DNA of 64,000 nucleotides, taken from positions 1,612,001 through 1,676,000 of the forward strand of contig CM049408.1 of assembly GCA_026929865.2 (NCBI GenBank), written 5' to 3'. The stretch is from Hyperoplus lanceolatus. Its lineage: Eukaryota; Chordata; Actinopteri; Uranoscopiformes; Ammodytidae. Below the pieces are notes generated by a model that was not told where the DNA came from, did not search any database, and saw only the letters and a list, made by a program, of their open reading frames with translations. This document shows positions 24,928-34,857 of this stretch, piece by piece. Both the position numbers and the translations under genes were made by a program. How positions within the stretch are numbered: the stretch's first letter is position 1; every line of letters begins with the position of its first letter.

Positions 24928-26056
24928 AACAATGATTTTTTTTATCTTTAGAATGTCCTGTTCATGAAATTGATTCTTGAGCACTTTTATCTTTGGGCGA
25001 AATGTGTTTTTTTGGTTATCCTTTAGAACTACCCCAGTCCCTCAAAAAGAGCCAAATTAGGCCATTCCGAATAGGGGATATGTGAAAAAAAAGCCCATAA
25101 CTTGGGAATGCTCACTCTTTTCTTCATCAGATTTGCTGAGGTACTAACCAGGTGTCTGTCCCTCATCACCAAAAAGTTAGAATGTAATTTACCAAAACAT
25201 TTATTGAAATAGAGTCCTGTATACATAGCTTTAGTTTAGGCGGAAATGGTACTTTTGTGGTGATAGGAAAAGAGGGTTCCTTTACTTTTCTCTCAAATAT
25301 CACCAAAACATAAATCCCTGCCAAATATACCATTTATGTATTGTCTAGGATGCTATGGAACTATAACCAGTGGTTGTATGAAGATATCTATTACAGTTCA
25401 ATTTCTAATGAGATTTTTCTAGAAGTACTCCTCCACTGAAATAGCCATATTAGGACATACCGAATGGGGGATAGGTGGCTTAATAGCCTATAGTCCAGCA
25501 GATATGTGAATGCATTGTGCTTTTTATGATACAAACATCAGCTTTGGCACACTGTTAGAGCATGCCCTAAGGAAGATTTTTGGCATTGGCATTTTCGGGC
25601 ATTGCCAATTTTTCCTATGGCGCCCATGGCGGCCACTTTTAAAAATGGCCACCAGCAGCTCTTATAGTACCAGTAGCTTGGGTTGTAGAGCACCTAGGAT
25701 CTTGATTATGTTGTCTAATCCTATAATTTCAAGGATGGATAAAGCAGTGGTGCTATAAAACAGGCTAGAAAGTACCCAACTTCATATATCTGGCATTCAG
25801 GGAACACAATTGTGGTAAAACCTTCAAATATTAGCGGAGTTATGCATATTTTCATGAATTACAGAATCAGTTCATGAGCTGTATGCTGACCTTATATTGT
25901 AAGCATATAAGGTCAGCATACAACTAAAGTAAATATCTTTTTCAAAACTTGAACAATACATCAGTTTAGCCTGTTTGATAGGTTGCTATTTTATCCGTGT
26001 AACCCACCTAGAGTTAACATTGCTCTAGGTTCCGAAGGAGTTAAGTGATATAAACA

Positions 26057-27614
26057 CTCAAAGTGGTGACAGACCATCTGAGTTACCTTGGGGTTTGTTT
26101 TACCAGAAATTTTAAAAACCTACTTAAATTTAACTTCCTCAAATTATTGGATCAGGCGAAGCAAATATTATCGAAGTGGTCTCCTCTGGCTTTCTCTCTC
26201 ATAGGCAGAATAAATTCAATTAAAATGACATTACTCCCAAAGTTCCTATATCTATTCCAATGTCTCCCCATCTTTCTTCCCAAATCCTTTTTTCAGGCCC
26301 TTGACTCTTTAATGATAAATTACATTTGGAATGGTAAACATCCTCGGTTACGGAAAGCTTTTCTTCAAAGACCCAAACAAACGGGTGGAATGGCTCTTCC
26401 TAATTTTCAATACTATTACTGGGCGGCTAATATCCGTTCTCTAATGTATTGGGTGCATTTTCACCTTGACGACTCAGCCCCAGTCTGGGTAACAATGGAG
26501 TCCAGCGCTATTAGCCCATTGTCTCTATCTGCCCTCTTAAGCGCCGCACTTCCACTCTCTTCGGCTATTCCCAACAGTAGTCCTGTGATTAAGCACTCCC
26601 TTCGAATTTGGACCCAATTTAGGAAGAATTTTGGAATGCAGAATTTTTCACTTTTCAGTCCAATTGCAGCTAATCATTTGTTTACTCCCTCGACTGTGGA
26701 TGGCGCATTCAAGATCTGGCATAAAAAGGCTTAAAATGTATCGGTGATTTATTTATTAATGATCTATTTGTTAGTTTTTCTCAATTGACAACAAATTTTG
26801 GTATAGAAAAGACTAATTTTTTCCGATATCTGCAAATCAGGAATTTTACGCAGAAGTTAATTCCCCAATTCCCTCACAAACCGCCAGCCAATCATGTCGA
26901 TTTGTTTTTTTCTGTAAACCCCACATTAAAAGGCTCAATTTCTGTGTTTTTCAACCTTATTTCGAAGTTGCATAGCCCCTCATTAGCAGCTATAAGAACC
27001 CTGTGGGAGCAGGACCTAGGTTCTGCCTTCACAGATCACATGTGGGATTCAGTCCTGGATCGGATACACTCTACCTCCATGTGCGCCCGACACGCTCTTG
27101 TGCAATTTAAAGTAGTACATCGTATCCACATATCTAAAACTAAACTAGCTCGTATGTTCCCCGATGTAGACCCGACCTGTGATAGCTGTAAGAGCGCACC
27201 GGCATCACTCTTTCACATGTACTGGCTATGTCCCACCTTGAGTGGGTTCTGGACATCAGTTTTTCAAACTATGTCTGAAGTACTTCAACATCAAATCGAG
27301 CCGAACCCTTTTACTGCTATTTTTGGCATAGCTCCCAATTCAGGCTTGCCTAAGGTGAAGCTAAAGGTACTGGCCTTTATCTCTTTGCTTGCTCGTAGAG
27401 CTATCTTGTTCAAATGGAAAGATCCTGCCCCTCCCTCCCACTCTCATTGGCTTAGAGACATTATGTCATGTATGAATCTGGAGAAAATTCGTTGCACTGC
27501 CCATGAATCTGAGACTAAATTTTATAGAATGTGGCGCCCTTCCTGGACTACTATGAGAAGCCGACCACAATGGTTGAGGAGTAGCTACCCCCTCCCCTTT
27601 TTTATTTGATATAA

Positions 27615-27689
<75 letters not shown>

Positions 27690-27897
27690 TTCATATTGGT
27701 TGTTTGTTTTTGTTTCTTGTGTGTGTTTGTGTTTCTGATGCAGGACTGTTTGTGATTGGGTGGGATATGGGTGGGGTATGTGCGGGAGGGAAAAAAGGGG
27801 GAAAAAAATTAATAATCCATTGTATTGCAGCTGCATGATAGTACTTTGTGATTTAATAAAAAAACCTTTGGAAAGACAAAAAAAAAAAAAAAAAAAA
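26057..27897 (+). pseudogene. 5'-truncated L1-type LINE, ORF2 C-terminal region
   Basis: Two plus-strand blocks (26,063-26,734 and 26,785-27,609) encode the part of an L1/Tx1-type ORF2 downstream of the reverse transcriptase: YLGVCFTRN, SLIGRINSIKMTLLPKFLYL, MINYIWNGKHPR, TGGMALPNFQYYYWAANI, then the zinc-binding CDSCKSAPASLFHMYWLC near the end. A stop/frameshift around 26,734 separates the blocks. The 3' UTR has AT and T tracts, AATAAA near 27,855 and a poly-A tail. Target duplication AAGTGATATAAACA is at 26,043-26,056 and 27,898-27,911. The endonuclease and reverse-transcriptase domains are absent, so this copy was dead on arrival. Confidence 0.93.
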
Positions 27898-29039
27898 AAG
27901 TGATATAAACAGTTACCACAATGAAAGTACCAGGCAAGGTAGGTTGCAAGCAGTAACATTTACTCACATAAAGTTGTAGGTAACACCCAAAACACATATG
28001 CATATAAATCATTTTACAAAATTGGCCTAATTCTACTTGTACAAGAACGAGGAATGCATTGGTACTATTTACAACATACATACATACTGGCATTCAGTGA
28101 ATTAAATAACAATAAAACCATCAACACATTTATAATTATTTCTGAAAACACAGTCCACCACAGGGGCAAAGTGCATGGAAGTGCTGCCTTGGCACATTTG
28201 CAATGTCCACTGCACCCCTTTTTACATCCACAGCAGAGGAGTTTACAACAGGCCTGTATCGATCCTGGTAGTGTGGCCCAGTGAAATTCCCATCTGCCTG
28301 TGGCCTTCCACTTCCACCCCCATTCACCTGGTGATGGGAGTTCAGGGGCTGAAACCATCATATGTCCCCAACAGTGAACAGCTTGGTAGACAGCCCTCTT
28401 TTTGTATTGAATCAGTGCTGCTTGTGTTGGAAGTCCCTCAATTGATGTTCCTTTCTGGGTGAAGAGCTGCTTTCTTGCCTAATACACAGATTCCTGGCTG
28501 CTGGTGTGGTCATATAGCAATACAACACATCTCTTCAGAGGCTCCATCCAGTTGTCTATGGAGTCAGGTGTGGCAGCAAATGCACAGAAGGCTTTTGTGA
28601 CATCTTCAAAGTTCCCCCATGTATCCCACGCATTTTTCTTACCCCTGCCACCAAAAGATGACACTGTGTCACATCCAGTAAAAGCATGGAACCGCGGCAA
28701 GGCGATACATCATTCTGGACCTAGTGCCGTTGCCATCTTGTGTGCTGCTACATGCCGAAAACTCTTTCCAGCTCCAAAGGCAACCCACAACTCATTGATG
28801 TTGAGAGAGTGGGCTGCAGTCACTGCCAGTACTAACACATCTGTGTCAACTATGCATATTGATACACTGTTATACCCTTCCTTCACAGCATCTCCAAGGT
28901 GCAGTAGTATGCGGGTATCAGCCTTCTCATGTGTGCATAGTGCAAGAACTTCTACATCTCGAGGCTGAGTGCAGAGGAGTTCAGCATGATGGGAGCTAAT
29001 CACTTGTTTTTCAGTGTTGATGTCTGTCAGGCACTTCAG

Positions 29040-29150
29040 GGAGTTCGTAGAAGAGTTGAGCCGTCAAGTGCCATTCCTGAAAAAGTTTTTGCGCATTGAC
29101 GACAACAAGGCTGAACTGTTCTCCTTCCTGGCATCTATCTTGCTGCGTGT
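29040..29150 (+). pseudogene. inverted coding segment inside the nuclease gene
   Basis: Here the plus strand, not the minus strand, encodes the expected part of the protein: VPFLKKFLRIDDNKAELF followed by SFLASIL. In the family, as I remember it, a segment of this kind (FLRIDDNK-ELF-FLA) lies between the SLKAETR segment and the DTDKQVIS segment. Both neighbours are on the minus strand at 29,160 and 29,020, so only this ~110 bp has flipped. Confidence 0.7.
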
Positions 29151-29795
29151 TTCCGCCTTTAAACTGTCAGAAAAATATTGATCCCACATAACATCCACTC
29201 TGCTGACATGCTCCAGCTTAGACAGCATGTATGGTGAGAACACCTTCTGTGAATATTTAGAAAAGGTCTCAGCAGCACCAGGTCGTAGCATGTTTACGAG
29301 CCCCATCAAGTATGTTGACCTGTACAATGGGGTTGGATTTGTTCCCTTGTGATGAAATCAGGTTCGCCAAACAGCCCACCAAGTCTGACTTGGTTCCAGT
29401 TCTTCGCTTGCCCATTTGTGACAATGCCAGTGGACATGCCTGGTTTTTCGAGCTAAAAGAAACTCATCCAGACTTCCATCACGTATCTGGGATACAATAA
29501 TTAGCCTTGAGAACAGGGAGCAGTCACTCTTCAGGGATGAGAGCTGTTGTTAGGACCTGGAATTCTCTCGGACTGGAGGCCGGCTGAATAAAGGGAGGTT
29601 GTTCCTTTTGATGTTTTCTTTGATTCGCTTTGTCTGGTTGATCAGGCGTTCACTGACATAGGCGTCATGCTGGTCCCGTTCAAGTTTCTCAACCTGGTTG
29701 ACAGTGTCAATGACTGCTTCATCTGCAACGTCCCTAGTATCCAGTACAAGAATATCTACAGTGCTCTTTTCACAGAATGGATTGCCCATGTCTTC

Positions 29796-29900
29796 TACAC
29801 TCACCGACCACGTTATGAGGTATGAGTTGCTGCTCTGCTGATAGGTTTTATGTGTTAACAAGAAAACCGCTGTACCTAATAAAGTAGCCAGTGAGTGTAT
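29796..29900. mobile_element. 105-bp MITE inside the nuclease gene
   Basis: Inverted ends CACTCACCGACCACGTTATG and CTAATAAAGTAGCCAGTGAGTG flanked by TA; same family as 13,190. It splits the reading frame. Confidence 0.85.
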
Positions 29901-30949
29901 AGCGCTAGTTAGTTCTTTAACTTCTCTTGCAAACGCCAATTGTGCATGTTTGGTCTACTCGACATCAGGATGTGTGTCCTACAAGTGGACTGGTGTCCAT
30001 CTGGCATAGTGGGTGTGTTCCAAAGCAAAGAACCAAGGCACGATCTTGGTCAGTGCATCTATTTAGAGTAGGAAGTTGGCCTCTCTTATTGATCCCACAT
30101 AGATCATTTACTCTATTTCCAGCTGCAGGACAATGGACCAGTCGTCTAAGGACAGAGGATTATTACCCTCCTCCAGGTAATTTATATACTCGGTGAAAGC
30201 CCTCTGCAGGAGAAGATATAGGCTGCTGGCTGTGACCTGATGAGCATGGCAGGGGTGTCACGTGACAGGCTTTCATAAAGGAATCGGCTGTCCCTGTTGT
30301 AGCAACTCCAGCTTGCACAAGTGCTCCTGTCCACACGCTACCTTCCAAGATGACGCCAAGTACCTTGACTGCTGCCATCTCAATGTGGAACCCACCAAAC
30401 ATCACAATAAAGTTATCTTCACCATGAGCTGCTGGCCAAGTCCACTGGATTTGTTTTGCCACTGCATACAGAGGTTGATCCAGAGTGATGATTGATACCT
30501 GACCAGGATTCAGAATATCCACTGCCTTCTTCACCACATTCATAGAATGGCGAATCATGGTAAACGGTTTTGGCTTGGTCATAGAAAAGGGGAAGTAAAC
30601 ACTACATTATGTGGTGTTAACAATGTTGTTATGCTTCAGTATGATTATTGTATAACATTTACACGTAGTGAGATCCACTGTGAAGATCCCTCTCCATTCA
30701 GAGCTCCCGGTGTGATCCTTCCAGGACGAGGAACCGACTCCACATGTGGTAGGGCCGTACCAGTCGCCAGGATACACACATCCATTGGACTACTACACAC
30801 ATCCTTTCCAAGAACTGTCACAGGACCAGTAAAAGACAGTTTAACAGAGAACCACTGAGAGTGATTGATTAACCGAAAATGATCACAAAACATACAGACT
30901 AAAAGGACTATTGACAACACTTGTTTATTTTAAATGGCCCATGTTTTTA

Positions 30950-32109
30950 TTTTCAAATAATGAACAGTATATGCATATGTGTTTTGGGTGTGACCTACAA
31001 CTTTATGTGAGTAAAAGTTACTGCTTGCAACTTACCTTGCCTGGTACTTTCATTGTGGTAACTGTTTATATCACTTAGCTCCTTTGGAACCTAGAGCAAT
31101 ATAAGGTCAGCATACAACTCATGAACTGATTCTGTAATTCATGAAAATATGCATTACTCCGCTAATATTTGGAGGTTTTACCACAATTTTGTTCCCTGAA
31201 TGCCAGATATATGAAGTTGGGTAATTTCTAGCATGTTTTAAATAGCACCACTGCCTTGTCCATCCTTGAAAATGTAGGATTAGATAACATAATCAAGATC
31301 CTAGGTGCTCTACAACCCAAGCTACTGTAAGAGCTGCTGGTGGCCATTTTTAAAAGTGGCCGCCGTGGGCGCCATAGGAAAAATTGGCGATGCCCGATAG
31401 CCAAAAATCTTCCTTAGAGCATGCTCTAACAGTGTGCCAAAGCTCATGTTTCTATCATAAAAAGCACAATGCATTCACATATCTGCTGGACTATAGGCTA
31501 TTAAGCCACCTATCCCCCATTCGGTATGTCCTAATATGGCTATTTCAGTGGAGGAGTACTTCTAGAAAAATCTCATTAGAAATTGAACTGTAATAGATAT
31601 CTTCATACAACCACTGGTTATTGTTCAATAGCATCCTAGACAATACATAAATGGTATATTTGGCAGGGATTTATGTTTTGGTGATATTTGAGAGAAAAGT
31701 AAAGGAACCCTCTTTTCCTATCACCACAAAAGTACCCTTTCCGCCTAAACTAAAGCTATGTATACAGGACTCTATTTCAATAAATGTTTTGGTAAATTAC
31801 ATTCTAACTTTTTGGTGATGTGGGACAGACACCTGGTTAGTACCTCAGCAAATCTGCTGAAGAAAAGAGTGAGCATTCCCAAGTTATGGGCTTTTTTTTC
31901 ACATATCTCCTATTCAGAATGGCCTAATTTGGCTCTTTTTGAGGGACTGGGGTAGTTCTAAAGGATAACCAAAAAAACACATTTCGCCCAAAGATAAAAG
32001 TGCTCAAGAATCAATTTCATAAACAGGACATTCTAAAGATAAAAACATCATTGTTGAGGTTTGTTCTACCTCGGGTAGGGGTACCTGAAAATCTGAGGGC
32101 CCCTCCTGC
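30950..32109. repeat. right inverted arm, uninterrupted
   Basis: About 1.16 kb that mirrors the left arm and retains the pre-insertion sequence at both sites hit in the left arm: 'aactgtttatatcacttagc' near 31,060 (L1 site) and 'aacatcattgttgaggtttg' near 32,045 (SINE site). The open frame at 31,758-31,955 is the mirror of one at 25,029-25,226 in the left arm; both are just repeat sequence. Confidence 0.88.
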
Positions 32110-32114
32110 TAGTC

Positions 32115-32341
32115 TATCTCCTTCATCTGATCGCTGAACACATCAGCATGTTTACGCGTCTCTATCAAATGTAATATATTTGCTTGGCCTCCCGGTCAAA
32201 CCACAACTAATCTTCCTAACAATGGCGAAAACAACACTTTCCCATAATGTGAAGCTGACGGCAATTTATTAAAAAAGAAAAGAAAGTGCACCTGAGTTTG
32301 TTTCAACCGAACTAAACACGGCAGGTGTGAATACACCCTAA
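32115..32341 (-). mobile_element. PIF/Harbinger-like MITE, second copy, terminal part
   Basis: Reverse complement of about 21,701-22,110: 'gtcaaaccacaactaatctt', 'cacctgagtttgtttcaacc' and the end GTGTGAATACACCC at 32,338 followed by TAA. Its other half is at 24,336-24,652. Confidence 0.88.
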
Positions 32342-34857
32342 GACTGTCTGGAAAGGTCTGAGGGCATCTGGTGGACAATAGGAGGATGGGATGTCTGGCG
32401 AAATTGTGAGAGCTCTGTAAGAGAGAAGTGAAAGACTGAGAGGGACTGGAGAAAGGGAAAATGGCAGTGGCATTCTTTGTGACTCCAGATGGTAAATGTC
32501 AAATGCAACAAACTGCATTAATTATATGACAGAGTTGAAAGTGATAGGAAATTATAATGCATCGCGTGTGCCAAAACAACTATGCTTTTATAACAATATT
32601 TCACCCTCCACTGTTATCTAACCACAGAGATTTGAATCATGATGAAATTGTCTCCCTATGTGACTACCAGAGAGTCTGGACTATTCTGAACTCCAGAACC
32701 CAAAAGCTCTTTCTCTTCTTCCCCATGTCTCCTATTGGACTGTAAGCCTGATCAGTGGCGTGGCGTGGGGATTTTTTTTGAGGAAGCCAAGTGAGACAAC
32801 ACCTTTAATCTACATGTGTAATGGAAGGTGGGGGACAGAAAAGAGTAGGCTACGTCGCAGCTTGTATTTAATGTAACTACAAGAGCTATTATAGCGCCTG
32901 GTCACTTTACCAGGATTTTCACACGCCTGTAATCTGTCCGACACCGCTCTTTCGCTCTCTCTCTCCCTCACTCACTCTCTCACTCACAAACCTCCTAATC
33001 GTTTTATTAAATTATACATTTTATTATAAATGCACCCCCCACCCCGACCGGAATGCACAACTAGCCGCTTAATGCCCAATACAGATTCGAATTCATTCAC
33101 AATATAATTAGGGGACGTTTTAGGCTATTTTAAGTTTCACGTTCACGTGAGACACGACTCACATAATCAGTTGTAGGTGCTTGACATACACACATACTTT
33201 CTATGCATCCTTTTCGTTTAAGAACTAGGCCAAATGTTCATTATACAACACTACTTAAGACAACCCAGAACAACTTCAGTGGATATACAGTAGGCCTACC
33301 AATGCAACTTAATCCAGGCAATCAAGGCACAATTAGCAGTAAAATAACACAAAACATAACACACATAGCTACACGGACAGTTCAGGGAACAGTTAACCCG
33401 CGCCGGGAGAAGGTGTGTATTTTACTCACTATTTGTAGAGGAAGGCCATTAGCTGAAGATTGCCGCTACCAGCTAGCCACTCGGTGCGGATTGTTCTCCT
33501 CATTGAAAGTGCGATAAACTTTCTTTCTCTCCACACGCATTGGCCTGCCGTCAGATTTGATTTTTAATGGCTCCTCAATTGGCAGTTTGGTAAAATAATG
33601 TTTTACTAAATAATCAAAATATCCACCCTCCATAACCAGGGCTGCCAAGTTTCACCAAAAGTTTGGAGTGAGACATATTGTAAGTGGGGGTCTGGGGTTC
33701 CCCCCCAGAAAATTTTGAGCATTAAATACTTAATTTCCTGCAATCTGGTGAATTTTTATGAAGCAATGTGTGCCTTTTCTGCATTCATTTTTATGTAAAG
33801 TAAAAGAGAACATTCACGGTTTCGCTGACACAAATTTAATTGAATAGCCTACAATGCATGTGTAGTGCTTTCAAATATCTCCTGTAGCCTATTGTTAAAA
33901 CATTTGGTTAAACTGTAATAAAGGTAATTATTCTATATGTATTCAACATTGTATGGGTTATCCAATTATCCAATTTCAATTCACCATTATTATGTTAAAT
34001 CTATGACACTTGATGTCTTCTCAGAACATATTTTTCCCACAGTTACCTCTAAGCTTAGTTACTCAATACATTCATTCAATTAATGTTGACAACATTTTAG
34101 AACAAAAATGTGTTGGTGTGTCAACCAGCCCAATAACATAATGCAAAACAAGCTTGAATATATCAAGTGAAGTGACTGATTTGAATTAAGGTGTTCTTAC
34201 CTCTTTGTTCATTTAATACCGGCGTCCTTGTTGTCATTAATTTTCCATATAATTTGAACAAAGGGCGGGACTGGGAGGCGGCGGTCTTTTATTAGTTTTG
34301 TAGTGTAATGCAGGGGGGCGTGGCCGTGGTGTTTTGCCAAGTGGCTGCTGCGGCAACGGCTGCACACGGCCATGGATATTGTCCATGCCATGGACCTATA
34401 AAGAAACCACGCGTGCAGAAAGCATGGCAGAAAGAGGATGTCACGGAACTCAGTCCGTTTAGCTTTTCAAAATAAGACTTTCAAAGTAAAAGTACCAAAA
34501 AAAAAATATATATATATTACGGGGATTCATTTCTCTGCGTGAGCAATTGGAGGTGTGGCATGTGAGCGTGTGAACTGGTTGATATGCGTGTGTCTCACGG
34601 CCAAAGCGTGAGACTTGGCCGCTCTGCATAACTGTTCTTGCTAATATGATAACAATGCAAACATGCTAATCTCCCGCTATTGTTATTGTTGTTAAATTTC
34701 AGTGACGTTGATAGTGATGCTTTGATTTGATTGGTGTGAAGCCAAGGGCCGAGTGGCTTCCCTTAGCACCCTCACGACACCTTCCTGACCAATCACAGGA
34801 GGGCAGTGTCAAGACAATAGCCTCACCTGATTGGTCAATCCTTCTTTCTTTTTTTCA

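Larger units (their letters stand above)
24658..28030. repeat. left inverted arm, interrupted by SINE and L1
   Basis: Segments 24,670-24,738, 24,928-26,056 and 27,898-28,030 match the right arm in reverse complement in the same order (for example 'ggtagaacaaacctcaacaa', 'cattccgaataggggatatg', 'gccatattaggacatacc', 'gtaccaggcaaggtaggttg'). An extra ~130 bp near 25,895-26,020, beginning with a 16-bp-arm hairpin (25,881-25,896 with 25,906-25,921), is absent from the right arm. Confidence 0.88.
28150..30860 (-). pseudogene. decayed gene for a FEN/XPG-like nuclease with Cys-rich tail
   Basis: Minus-strand coding pieces follow one another in the order seen in a widespread, poorly described protein family of fish and cnidarians, which I know only by its conserved phrases. 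(1) 30,582-30,190: PLYAVAKQIQWTWP, HGEDNFIVMFGGFHIEM, GTADSFMKACHV. (2) 29,795-29,550: a helical, charged segment. (3) 29,500-29,160: LRPGAAETFSKYSQ, LEHVSRVDVMWDQYF, SLKAETR. (4) 29,003-28,479: HEKADTRILLHLGDA, IVDTDVLVLAV, LWVAFGAGKSF, HAFTGCDTVSSFGGRGKK. (5) 28,361-28,150: WGWKWKATGRWEF and a Cys-rich end with CGCKKGCSGHCKC. The E/D, D-x-D and GCD residues with GxGxKxA resemble the FEN1/XPG active site and its DNA-binding helices. Damage: TGA at 28,710-28,712, a frameshift near 29,300, a ~110-bp inverted segment (29,040-29,150) and a MITE at 29,796-29,900. Introns cannot be excluded. Confidence 0.75.
24658..32109 (-). mobile_element. large DNA element with ~1.1-kb inverted arms and a FEN-like nuclease gene
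   Basis: The region is bounded by long inverted arms (left 24,658-28,030 including later insertions; right 30,950-32,109) around a ~2.9-kb core with a decayed gene on the minus strand. Both sides continue into one interrupted MITE (24,336-24,652 and 32,115-32,338, same orientation), which shows that the unit was inserted as a block. A 5-bp direct repeat TAGTC at 24,653-24,657 and 32,110-32,114 may be the target duplication, but it is short. Without its SINE, L1 and small MITE the element would be about 5.3 kb. I cannot place it in a named superfamily: it has no DDE transposase motifs that I can see, and the protein looks like a PIN/FEN-type nuclease. Whether that protein moves the element or is a passenger is inference. 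Confidence 0.75.

Noticed and set aside
31758-31955. 65-codon frame repeated at 25,029-25,226 as a conserved small protein
   Set aside because: The two copies are the mirrored arms of one transposon; conservation reflects arm duplication, not a gene.
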